DNA of 64,000 nt. Origin: Selenomonas sp. TAMA-11512. GTDB taxonomy: Bacteria > Bacillota > Negativicutes > Selenomonadales > Selenomonadaceae. Of this stretch, positions 17,305-24,602 are shown piece after piece. The stretch covers positions 744,001-808,000 of the forward strand of contig NZ_AP029018.1 in NCBI RefSeq assembly GCF_037076525.1. The letters are read 5' to 3'. Within the stretch, counting starts at the first letter, position 1. Each line of letters begins with the position of its first letter. The position numbers and the translations under genes were made by a program. The notes beneath the pieces are model-generated. The model had not been told where the DNA came from and did not search any database. It was given only the letters and a program-made list of their open reading frames with translations.

Positions 17305-17496
17305 CTACTTGCGCACCTCCGAATGCGCCAAGCCGAAATCCAGGAGCATCCCGATGAGCTCGTTTCGCGTGCGGCCCGTCTCCTCCGCGAGATCGGAAAT
17401 CGCGTCGAGCGTCTCCTCCTTTATGCGTATGGAGAACACCTTATAGCCGTCCGCGCCGCGCGGCCGCTTCGGCTTGATGATGAGTTTCTCTGCCAT
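17305..17496 (-). CDS. small ribbon-helix-helix DNA-binding protein
   Basis: A 63-aa protein. After a basic N-terminus (K-L-I-I-K-P-K-R-P-R-G) it has a beta strand Y-K-V-F-S-I-R-I, then E-T-L-D-A-I-S-D-L-A-E-E-T-G and R-T-R-N-E-L-I-G-M-L-L-D-F, the CopG/Arc/MetJ ribbon-helix-helix layout. It probably binds DNA as a dimer. I chose ATG 17496 over upstream GTG/ATG codons because AAAGGGG lies before it. There is no toxin gene next to it, so it is more likely a stand-alone regulator than an antitoxin. Its putative promoter contains a G12 tract (see 17562-17590), suggesting variable expression. Confidence 0.75.
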   Translation of the reverse strand: MAEKLIIKPKRPRGADGYKVFSIRIKEETLDAISDLAEETGRTRNELIGMLLDFGLAHSEVRK

Positions 17497-17561
17497 GAAA
17501 TAAGCCCCTTTGCATACCTCATCCAAATCGGAGGACGAGGCAAATGATATCTATGTCCTCC

Positions 17562-17590
17562 ATCATAACACATCCCCCCCCCCCCACAAG
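17562..17590 (-). promoter_or_regulatory. putative promoter with a G12 homopolymer in the -35/-10 spacer
   Basis: Read on the minus strand: TTGTGG (-35, plus-strand 17584-17589), a 16-bp spacer made of ten G and ATGTGT, and TATGAT (-10, plus-strand 17562-17567). The full C/G run is 12 bases (17574-17585). It lies about 65 bases upstream of the ribbon-helix-helix start codon. Confidence 0.55.
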
Positions 17591-17636
17591 ACATGTCAGA
17601 AGATTTTTATAAAACACATACATAGTATAAACATGA

Positions 17637-17665
17637 TTGTTTTATGTTATAAAATATGTTATAGT
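17637..17665 (+). promoter_or_regulatory. promoter of the first flgE gene
   Basis: TTGTTT at 17637-17642, 17-bp spacer, TATAGT at 17660-17665. A start near 17671 would place the 5' end exactly at the first leader hairpin. The same TATAGTA-x-CT-x-GAGGGAAG arrangement recurs before the second flgE (TATAGT 20039-20044). It does not look like a sigma-28 flagellar promoter. Confidence 0.65.
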
Positions 17666-17670
17666 ATCTT

Positions 17671-17797
17671 GAGGGAAGCGTCTCGTTTTGCGAGACCTTC
17701 GGACTATAGCGTATGGAGGCGTCAGCATCGGACCTTCGGGAGATGTGTGCTGACAGACTGACTGACGTCAGCCGCGACCGCCTCCCAAAGAAAGGAA
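17671..17797 (+). ncRNA. structured 5' leader of flgE (copy 1)
   Basis: The predicted fold has four helices. A 5' hairpin pairs GAAG-x-GTCTCG (17675-17685) with CGAGAC-CTTC (17691-17700). Then a three-way junction is closed by GGAGGC/GCCTCC (17715-17720 with 17780-17785). Arm 2 pairs GCATC/GATGT around a 12-nt loop GGACCTTCGGGA (17730-17741). Arm 3 pairs GCTGAC/GTCAGC around the loop AGACTGACTGAC (17755-17766). The flgE Shine-Dalgarno AAAGGAAG (17790-17797) follows the junction directly. The second flgE has the same layout with changed stems and conserved loops. No known riboswitch class is recognised. Confidence 0.72.
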
Positions 17798-17809
17798 GCA
17801 TGATAACCT

Positions 17810-19873
17810 ATGATGCGTTCACTTTTCTCCGGGGTATCCGGACTGAAGAGCCATCAGACTCGTATGGACTCCATTGGCAACAACATTGCCAACGTCAATA
17901 CGACGGGCTACAAGTCAACTCGTGTCACATTCGCCGATACGCTCTATCAGACAAGCGCCGGAGCCTCCGCGCCAAAAGATAGAATTGGCGGCACGAATCC
18001 GAAGCAGATCGGTCTCGGTGTAGGCGTATCAGCAATCGATACGATCTTCACGGACTCTTCCGCACAGTCGACAGGCAAGAATACGGATCTTGCATTAAAC
18101 GGCAACGGTCTGTTCGTCGTAAAACGCGGTGACGAAACGTACTATACGCGCGACGGTAATTTCTCCTTTGATGCGGAGGGCAATTATGTCCTCTCCGGCT
18201 CCGGTCTTTATGTTCAGGGATGGATGGCGGATGCAGCCGGAAAGATAGCGCCAAGTCCAAGTACGGAGAAGATTACCATTAAGGCAGGAAAAGGCATGGA
18301 TGCCGATCCCACGAAGATGGTAAACTATACGAATAATTTACGCGGAGATTCGCCCATCTATAAAGTTTTGAACATGGCGGTCAAATACGTAGACGGAACT
18401 TCGGAAACAACGACAAATTACGCTCCGACGGAAAAGGGAACGATTTCCTTGACGACGAACAAGAACTTTTATGTCACATTAGATGATACGGCCACCTACA
18501 ACTTCCAGACAGGTCAGCCGATCACGGGCAAGACGCTTTGGACATCAAAAGTCGATACCGTAACGGCGACGGGGCCGGCAGCAAATGATGGAAGTGTTGA
18601 TCTGACTCTTGCGGTTGATCCTACTGACCCGACAGGACCGCGTACGGTTACGGGTCTTCATGTCCCATTAACGGTAGAAAGCGGAACGTATCGCTATGGG
18701 GACAAGTTCTCGTTCTCCCAAACGATTGAAGACGTAGATGCTACAGGTGCCGGCCCCGGGATGGTCAAATTGAAGCTTACGGATAATAATAAGCCGACAA
18801 AGACAGGCATTACACAGGTCACTGTACCAATGCCGACAACGTTTTCCTATAAGGTCGGCGATACATTCACCGGGCATCTGAAGATCAACAAGATCGATAA
18901 TATTAAAGACAAGGCTGTCGTCAAAGCGAAGAACGGGCAGTCTGCTACAGGAGAACACTTCCCGGGACTGTCAGTAGCCAGTGCCACGACAGCGGCCGTA
19001 TGCGAAGGTGTTGTATCGGATGGAAACGTAGAGGTTGTCCATCGAAAGAGCGGTTACGCCTTTAACGGGAAAGAGGTTGAATCGGTTAATCTTCAGACGG
19101 AGGATGGACAATCCTTGACAGGTATGGTCGGTAAATCATATCTGCAAAATGATCTCTTCTCTCCCCCGATTGCAACGGTCTTTACCGTATATGATACACA
19201 AGGGCGTCCACATAAGGTTACGGTAAACTTCACAAGAGTTCCCGCAAAGGATAATACATGGGAGCTTTCTATCGGCAGAGGCGCAGCTTCTGACACGATG
19301 ACGGGAGAGGACTTCTCCGAGACAAACGTAGCCCTTTCATCGACAGAACTGGTCTTTGATGAAAACGGCCGTTACAAGAGCGGTGAAGGCTCGCTTACGA
19401 TGACCTTCACCAGTCCGAACGGTGCACAGGACTCGCGTGTAATCTCCTTAAATCTCGCCGCGCTTACCCAATATGCGGGGGGTACAACCATAAAAGGTGA
19501 TGCGGACGGCTATGCGGCAGGCTCCCTTGCATCCGTACAGATCGACTCTTCCGGTGTTATCACAGGTGTGTATACCAATAGCGTTATGCGCACGGAAGCA
19601 CAGGTCGCTGTTGCGCAATTCAATAATGCGGCAGGTCTGCAAAGGTCGGGCAACAACCTCTATCAGATTTCAAACAACTCCGGTTCAGCCGCAATCGGGA
19701 CATCTACCGATTTGGGATGCAAAATCACACCGGGTGCGCTCGAAATGTCGAATGTCGATATCGCTAATGAGTTCTCGGATATGATTATCACCCAGCGCGG
19801 ATTCCAGTCGAATTCGAAGATCATCACCGTCGGCGATGAGATGCTCGAGACCGTCATCAACATGAAGAGATAA
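17810..19873 (+). CDS. flgE: flagellar hook protein FlgE (paralogue 1)
   Basis: A 687-aa secreted hook subunit; polymers of FlgE form the universal joint between basal body and filament. The N-terminal signature M-R-S-L-F-S-G-V-S-G-L-K-S-H-Q and N-N-I-A-N-V-N-T-T-G-Y-K (flagellar rod/hook N-domain, residues 1-40) and the C-terminal F-Q-S-N-S-K-I-I-T-V-G-D-E-M-L-E-T-V form the D0 coiled coil. The middle (about 150-560) is the exposed, variable D1-D3 region and is longer than in enteric FlgE (about 400 aa). There is no cleavable signal; export is by the flagellar type III system. It is preceded by a structured leader and followed by a terminator, so it is monocistronic. A second flgE follows. 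Confidence 0.93.
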   Translation: MMRSLFSGVSGLKSHQTRMDSIGNNIANVNTTGYKSTRVTFADTLYQTSAGASAPKDRIGGTNPKQIGLGVGVSAIDTIFTDSSAQSTGKNTDLALNGNGLFVVKRGDETYYTRDGNFSFDAEGNYVLSGSGLYVQGWMADAAGKIAPSPSTEKITIKAGKGMDADPTKMVNYTNNLRGDSPIYKVLNMAVKYVDGTSETTTNYAPTEKGTISLTTNKNFYVTLDDTATYNFQTGQPITGKTLWTSKVDTVTATGPAANDGSVDLTLAVDPTDPTGPRTVTGLHVPLTVESGTYRYGDKFSFSQTIEDVDATGAGPGMVKLKLTDNNKPTKTGITQVTVPMPTTFSYKVGDTFTGHLKINKIDNIKDKAVVKAKNGQSATGEHFPGLSVASATTAAVCEGVVSDGNVEVVHRKSGYAFNGKEVESVNLQTEDGQSLTGMVGKSYLQNDLFSPPIATVFTVYDTQGRPHKVTVNFTRVPAKDNTWELSIGRGAASDTMTGEDFSETNVALSSTELVFDENGRYKSGEGSLTMTFTSPNGAQDSRVISLNLAALTQYAGGTTIKGDADGYAAGSLASVQIDSSGVITGVYTNSVMRTEAQVAVAQFNNAAGLQRSGNNLYQISNNSGSAAIGTSTDLGCKITPGALEMSNVDIANEFSDMIITQRGFQSNSKIITVGDEMLETVINMKR

Positions 19874-19892
19874 TTTCACAGTACGATTTCTT

Positions 19893-19924
19893 AACTCCCT
19901 TACCTCGCGGCAGGGGAGTTTTGC
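19893..19924 (+). terminator. terminator after flgE paralogue 1
   Basis: AACTCCC-TTACC / GGCAG-GGGAGTT stem around TCGC (19893-19920) plus T residues. The sequence from the flgE stop through this hairpin is nearly identical to that after the second flgE. Confidence 0.85.
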
Positions 19925-20049
19925 TTTGCATTTTTACAACAGGGAATCACGTTCTATATAGTGCACACATAGATATAATGAATTATTGTTCTGTAAAATA
20001 ACATATTTTCTAACATATCAATCTCCATTTCTTCGCTGTATAGTAACTG

Positions 20050-20172
20050 GAGGGAAGTCTTTTCTTTTTTGAGACTTCGGTTCTATACGAGTTTGGGCAG
20101 TATGCGTCGGACCCTTGGGAGACGCGGGAGAGCAGACTGACAGACGCTCTCCGGCCCGGAAAGAAAAGGAGA
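20050..20172 (+). ncRNA. structured 5' leader of flgE (copy 2)
   Basis: Same architecture as 17671-17797. The 5' hairpin is GAAGTCT/AGACTTC (20054-20060 with 20072-20078). The junction is closed by GGGC/GCCC (20095-20098 with 20154-20157). Arm 2 is GCGTC/GACGC around GGACCCTTGGGA (20109-20120). Arm 3 is GGAGAGC/GCTCTCC around AGACTGACAGAC (20134-20145). Compared with copy 1 the stems differ in sequence but keep pairing, while the two 12-nt loops differ at only a few positions. The AAAAGGAG Shine-Dalgarno follows at 20165-20172. Confidence 0.72.
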
Positions 20173-20183
20173 TTGATTTTACT

Positions 20184-22202
20184 ATGATGCGTTCACTCTA
20201 TTCCGCTGTCTCGGGGCTTAAGTCGCACCAGACGAAGATGGATGCCGTCGGACACAACATCGCCAACGTCAACACCTACGGCTACAAGACGCAGCGCGTG
20301 ACGTTCGCCGATACGCTCTATCAGACGAGCTCGGGAGCCGCCGCGCCGAGGGACAATCGAGGCGGCGTCAACGCCAAGCAGATCGGTCTGGGCGTCGGCG
20401 TGTCGGCGGTCGACACGATCTTCACGGACTCCTCGAAGCAGGCGACGGGCAAGAACACGGACGTCGCGCTTTCGGGCAACGGACTTTTCGTCGTGAAGGA
20501 CAATTCGGGCACGTACTACACGCGTGACGGCTCGTTCGCCTTTGACGCGGACGGCAACTACGTCACGAGCGGGGGGCAGTTTGTCCAGGGCTGGATGGCG
20601 GATGACAAAGGAAAGCTGTCGACGACGGGGACGGCGGGGAAAATCACCGTGCAGTCGGGCAAATCCATGGAGCCGACGGCAACCTCGACGGGGACGTATA
20701 CGAATAATGTCAACTCCAACCCGCAGGGCGGACCGGTCAGTTCTATTATGGTTTCATACACGGACGGCACGTCGGAGAGCGTGACGAATTATGCACCGGT
20801 AAAGGAGGAGATCGTTCTTCACACAGCAGGGGGGGTCAGTGTTCCTGTTACAACCGGTACGCATACGGTAGGTAGCCCTGTTGGTACTGTTTCGGTTGGA
20901 ACGATTCAATCCGTAACCGCCGCAAATGCCGGAGAAGTAGAGCTTAAAGTATCAAAGGCAACATCTGGCTATATCGATATGGTTCCGCCATCATTAACTA
21001 TGGCCAATGAAACGGGTACTTTCACCTATCCGGGAAATTTTGAAGTTACAAAGCAAATTGTAACTGTCACGACTGATGCTGTAGCGAAAACGGTAACACT
21101 GACATTTGCTGCCGGTACCGACGGCATAACGAGTGTGACGATACCGAAACCGCCTTCCGGAACGTATGCGGCAGGTGATGACTTTAAGATCAGTGTGCCG
21201 CTTGATTCTGTCAAGGCGAAGACAGGTGCTAAGGTCTCGGTTCGGAATGGAACAGATGCACCTGTGGAATACACGGTAGGAACTACACCAGGAACAGTCG
21301 CAGAAGCGGAAGTAGGAAAGCCGGCGATGTATGATGGATCCAGTGACAACATCACATCGATCGAGCGTCGGCCTGCGCGTACACCCATGTTTAACGGCAA
21401 GGTGCCGTCGACGGTCACGGTCTCGCTGACGGACGGCACCACCTATTCGGCAAATATCAACCAGTCCTATAAGACAGGAACCAACTACTATCCGCCGATA
21501 TCGACGACCATCACCGTCTATGACACTCTTGGGAATGCGCATTCCGTGCCGATTCTCGTCGGCATGAAGGAGAAGGATTCCACGAACGGCAACAAGTGGG
21601 TGGCGTCGCTTGCGACGAATGTCCTTGATAACGGCGACACGACGCTTGCCATGCAAGATGTGGAGATTCAATTCGACTTGTTCGGTAAGGTGAATGCGGC
21701 GAAAACACAGCCGGGACAGCTTACGCTGACCTACAAGAACGGCGCGGATTCGAGTAAGGGTACGCAGATCGTCAGCGTCGACTTCTCATCTCTGACCCAG
21801 TATGCCGGCGGCAATACGATCAAGAGCGACACAAACGGCAATGCGGCCGGAACGCTGCAGTCCCTGTCGATCGACTCCGCGGGTGTCATCAGCGGTACGT
21901 ATTCGAACGGCATTATCAAGAACGAAGCGCAGATCGCCGTCGCGCAGTTCAACAACGCGGCCGGTTTGACGCGCGTGGGCGGCAATTACTATCAGGTGTC
22001 AAACAACTCCGGCGAGGCGAATGTCCGCTCGGCGACAGACCTCGGCGTTACGTTCAGCCCGGGACAGCTTGAGATGTCGGGCACCGATATCGCCAATGAG
22101 TTTACGGAGATGATCACAACGCAGCGTGGATTCCAGTCGAACTCGAAGATCATCACCGTCGACGATGAGATGCTCGAGACCGTCATCAACATGAAGAGAT
22201 AA
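20184..22202 (+). CDS. flgE: flagellar hook protein FlgE (paralogue 2)
   Basis: A 672-aa second hook protein. Its N-terminal 130 residues and the last 60 are close to paralogue 1 (same N-I-A-N-V-N and S-K-I-I-T-V-D-D-E-M-L-E motifs), while the centre is different. Bases about 20820-21350 are more A/T-rich and use other codons than the flanks, as if a surface-domain segment had been exchanged. ATG 20184 is chosen because AAAAGGAG precedes it and the protein then starts M-M-R-S-L-Y-S-A-V-S-G like its paralogue. It has its own leader and terminator. Whether both hooks are made at once, or alternatively, is not visible from sequence. Confidence 0.93.
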   Translation: MMRSLYSAVSGLKSHQTKMDAVGHNIANVNTYGYKTQRVTFADTLYQTSSGAAAPRDNRGGVNAKQIGLGVGVSAVDTIFTDSSKQATGKNTDVALSGNGLFVVKDNSGTYYTRDGSFAFDADGNYVTSGGQFVQGWMADDKGKLSTTGTAGKITVQSGKSMEPTATSTGTYTNNVNSNPQGGPVSSIMVSYTDGTSESVTNYAPVKEEIVLHTAGGVSVPVTTGTHTVGSPVGTVSVGTIQSVTAANAGEVELKVSKATSGYIDMVPPSLTMANETGTFTYPGNFEVTKQIVTVTTDAVAKTVTLTFAAGTDGITSVTIPKPPSGTYAAGDDFKISVPLDSVKAKTGAKVSVRNGTDAPVEYTVGTTPGTVAEAEVGKPAMYDGSSDNITSIERRPARTPMFNGKVPSTVTVSLTDGTTYSANINQSYKTGTNYYPPISTTITVYDTLGNAHSVPILVGMKEKDSTNGNKWVASLATNVLDNGDTTLAMQDVEIQFDLFGKVNAAKTQPGQLTLTYKNGADSSKGTQIVSVDFSSLTQYAGGNTIKSDTNGNAAGTLQSLSIDSAGVISGTYSNGIIKNEAQIAVAQFNNAAGLTRVGGNYYQVSNNSGEANVRSATDLGVTFSPGQLEMSGTDIANEFTEMITTQRGFQSNSKIITVDDEMLETVINMKR

Positions 22203-22221
22203 TTTCACAGCACAATTCCTT

Positions 22222-22256
22222 AACTCCCTTGCCTCGCGGCAGGGGAGTTTTCTTCC
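22222..22256 (+). terminator. terminator after flgE paralogue 2
   Basis: AACTCCCTTGCC / GGCAGGGGAGTT around TCGC (22222-22249), followed by TTTTCTTCC. Confidence 0.88.
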
Positions 22257-22402
22257 TATAAATAATTCGAAAAATTCTAAAATGAAGTTGTTTTTAGCAG
22301 GATTTTTCACAGGGAAAATCGAAAATATAAGCAAGCAAAAGTAGGATTACTCATGAAACGGACGGTGCAGGGCGCGAAGAAAGGCGTGCACTCGAGGAGG
22401 CG

Positions 22403-22843
22403 ATGTGTCGGATGCGGGAGCGTGGACGTTTTTTAGTGCCGGTCGACGGATCGGAGGCGTCACTTCGTGCCGTGCAGATGGCAGCGAGCCTCGCTCGGGC
22501 GACGGGCGGGACAATCGATCTTCTCCATGTCTCTTACTTTGATGAGGGTACGGAGGCGGATCCGGATGTGCCGACGTGGCTCCCCGAGATCCTGATGCCG
22601 GCGAAGGTATCGTCGGAAGATGTCTTCCGGCGCGCGGAGCGGGAGCTCGACGGGATTGTCTTTAGGAAGCACAGACGGACGGGAACGCCTGCGGAGACGA
22701 TCATCTCCTTTGCCAAGGAGGCAAAGGACTCGGTCATCGTCATGGGGGGACGCGGTCTTTCCCCTGTGCGGGGGTTTCTTCTCGGCAGTGTCAGTCAATC
22801 GGTGATGGAGTCCTTTGAAGGGACTGTCCTCATCGTGAAGTAA
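22403..22843 (+). CDS. universal stress protein (UspA family), first of two
   Basis: A 146-aa cytoplasmic Usp-fold protein with the N-terminal strand F-L-V-P-V-D-G-S-E and the C-terminal nucleotide-binding motif G-G-R-G-L-S-P-V-R-G-F-L-L-G-S-V-S-Q, matching the G-2x-G-9x-G-(S/T) pattern of ATP-binding Usps. These proteins support survival under starvation or stress by unclear means. GAGGAGG lies only 2 bases before ATG 22403 but 11 before ATG 22412, so the shorter 143-aa form may be the real product. The next gene is a second Usp, 37 bases downstream, most likely in the same transcript. Confidence 0.9.
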   Translation: MCRMRERGRFLVPVDGSEASLRAVQMAASLARATGGTIDLLHVSYFDEGTEADPDVPTWLPEILMPAKVSSEDVFRRAERELDGIVFRKHRRTGTPAETIISFAKEAKDSVIVMGGRGLSPVRGFLLGSVSQSVMESFEGTVLIVK

Positions 22844-22880
22844 TCAAGATACGATAGGTGTGTAGAAGGAGGGGTTATCC

Positions 22881-23297
22881 ATGATCAAGAATATTTTGGT
22901 GCCGGTCGACGGATCGGAAGGATCGGATCGTGCGATTACGCAGGCAATTGCCCTTGCCGGCGCGTGCGGCGCAAAGCTGAATTTTCTCTATGTGGCAAAC
23001 ATCAACCAGCTCGCCATCAATGCCTGCCTGTCGGATGCCATCCTCGAGGCCGTGACGAAGGCGGGAAATGTCATACTCGATCGCGCGATGCAGATGGTAC
23101 CTACGGGCATCGAGAAGGAAGCTACCTCGGATACGGGATCGCCGGCGGTTGTGATCCTGGATTACGCGGAGAGTACGGCTACGGATCTCATTGTCATGGG
23201 CAGCCGCGGGCTGGGTATCGTCAAGGGTGTACTTCTCGGCAGTGTCAGTCAGTACATCGTAGAGCAGGCAAAGTGCCCTGTGCTCGTCGTGAAATGA
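22881..23297 (+). CDS. universal stress protein (UspA family), second of two
   Basis: A 138-aa Usp-fold protein beginning M-I-K-N-I-L-V-P-V-D-G-S-E-G-S-D and ending with the nucleotide-binding G-S-R-G-L-G-I-V-K-G-V-L-L-G-S-V-S-Q and C-P-V-L-V-V-K, the canonical Usp C-terminus. AGAAGGAGG precedes ATG 22881. It is a diverged tandem duplicate of the preceding gene; the pair could form heterodimers. A strong terminator follows. Confidence 0.93.
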   Translation: MIKNILVPVDGSEGSDRAITQAIALAGACGAKLNFLYVANINQLAINACLSDAILEAVTKAGNVILDRAMQMVPTGIEKEATSDTGSPAVVILDYAESTATDLIVMGSRGLGIVKGVLLGSVSQYIVEQAKCPVLVVK

Positions 23298-23307
23298 GTT
23301 TTGCAGG

Positions 23308-23348
23308 TAGGCTCTGCGGATTTTATAGTCGGCAGAGCCTATTTTATT
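23308..23348 (+). terminator. terminator after the usp pair
   Basis: TAGGCTCTGC (23308-23317) pairs with GCAGAGCCTA (23332-23341), followed by TTTTATT. Confidence 0.85.
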
Positions 23349-23382
23349 GTGAATTTCTAATGAACAATGCGACTTTGGGCGG

Positions 23383-23411
23383 TTGATTCGTGGGCACTTT
23401 AATAGTATAAT
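23383..23411 (+). promoter_or_regulatory. promoter of the degenerate GGDEF gene
   Basis: TTGATT at 23383-23388, 17-bp spacer, TATAAT at 23406-23411. Confidence 0.7.
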
Positions 23412-23476
23412 ACGGATATTGTACCGCCTAAAGTACTATGTAATGGATTTGATTAACAAATGGAAGTGATACCAGG

Positions 23477-24496
23477 ATGAAAAGCTCGGATATGAGAGAA
23501 GGAGCGCTCCCGCATTTGAAGGCGAAACCGAGGGAAAGACGTTTCGCCGTGATGGAATCGGTTCGACCGGGAGGCGTGAAGAATCGCCGCAGTCTGCAGC
23601 GGGAGGCTCTTTTCCGATTTTTCCTGCAGCACGTTGATCCGTACGCGTTCTACTACGACAGGGAACGGGATGAGACGGTTGTCTATCGAACATCTGAGGA
23701 GGATGAGGTCGAAGAGGTTGTAGAGAAGGGCTTCTTTGGACATATCGGACTGGAAAAGCACAAACTGAACGCGGCGGCAGCGAAGGATCCGATAGCGGGC
23801 GCGTTCTACGAGGCAATCGCAGAGCCGCAGGCGGCGACGTTTTTCTTTGAGCAGTCGGTGGCTGACGGCGAGGAGGACTCCTGGCGCGTTGACTACATGT
23901 CGGTCGCGGAAGATGACGGGCGCGTAGCCGGTATCTGCGGTATGGTGAGCGCGGCGTTTCCCGCGGATGCGGATGAAGACGCCGAGGAGGTCACATACAG
24001 CCAGAATCCGCAGACGAAGCTGTATGAGTCGGACGCGTTCTCGAGTCTCGCGGTGCAGCGTCTTTCGGAACTGCGCACAAGTGAAAAGGGCGTTCTCTTT
24101 GTCGTGAGCATCGATGCGTTCCGGGAGATCATCGAGGAACTGGGACAGGCGGCGTATGACAGCTATCTTTCCATGATTTCGCAGGTGCTTCACGCGGATG
24201 TCCGCGTGATGGACATTCTGGGGCGTCTTGATGATCAGAGTGTGGGCATTTTCATCACCGGGTGCATATCAATTGATATTGTTGAAAAGCGCGCACAGCA
24301 CATACTGGATCTCTTTCTGCGCGTGCAGCCCAAGGATTTTCATCCGATCACGTTCAGCATGGGGATCGCGATCCGCGGGGCGTCGGGTACGGCGAATCAT
24401 TTGAGCTTTGAGAAGATGGAAGCACAGGCGAAGGAAGCGATGATGTCGGCCCGCAATTTCGGTCCGAACCGATATCGCATGTATGATGATCTGTAA
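23477..24496 (+). CDS. degenerate GGDEF-domain protein
   Basis: A 339-aa soluble protein. The C-terminal half (about residues 195-335) has the diguanylate-cyclase fold: L-F-V-V-S-I-D-A-F-R-E-I-I-E-E-L-G corresponds to the usual magnesium-binding strand, and V-M-D-I-L-G-R-L-D-D-Q-S-V-G-I-F occupies the place of G-R-x-G-G-D-E-F. The GG(D/E)EF signature itself is absent, so cyclase activity is unlikely. A role as a c-di-GMP or GTP sensor, or a protein-interaction module, is inference. The N-terminal 190 residues may be a PAS-like sensor but carry no clear motif. It has its own promoter and a strong shared terminator. The upstream HD-GYP gene is in the same general neighbourhood. Confidence 0.7.
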   Translation: MKSSDMREGALPHLKAKPRERRFAVMESVRPGGVKNRRSLQREALFRFFLQHVDPYAFYYDRERDETVVYRTSEEDEVEEVVEKGFFGHIGLEKHKLNAAAAKDPIAGAFYEAIAEPQAATFFFEQSVADGEEDSWRVDYMSVAEDDGRVAGICGMVSAAFPADADEDAEEVTYSQNPQTKLYESDAFSSLAVQRLSELRTSEKGVLFVVSIDAFREIIEELGQAAYDSYLSMISQVLHADVRVMDILGRLDDQSVGIFITGCISIDIVEKRAQHILDLFLRVQPKDFHPITFSMGIAIRGASGTANHLSFEKMEAQAKEAMMSARNFGPNRYRMYDDL

Positions 24497-24501
24497 TAAG
24501 T

Positions 24502-24547
24502 GACATAGGAAAAGACAGCGCCGCGCGGCGCTGTCTTTTCCTATGTC
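24502..24547. terminator. bidirectional terminator, perfect 46-bp palindrome
   Basis: Bases 24502-24547 are a perfect palindrome. The core AAAAGACAGCGCC/GGCGCTGTCTTTT supplies U-tracts on both strands, between the convergent GGDEF-like and nrdG genes. Confidence 0.9.
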
Positions 24548-24602
24548 TTTGGGAAGCAGAAATGTATTGCGTTGTCGCATATTTATGTGTAATGCGCGTC
24601 GA

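Noticed and set aside
17671-20172. flgE leaders as known c-di-GMP-I (GEMM) or c-di-GMP-II riboswitches
   Set aside because: Neither the conserved GEMM core with its tetraloop and receptor nor the class II pseudoknot sequences are visible; the conserved loops here are different.
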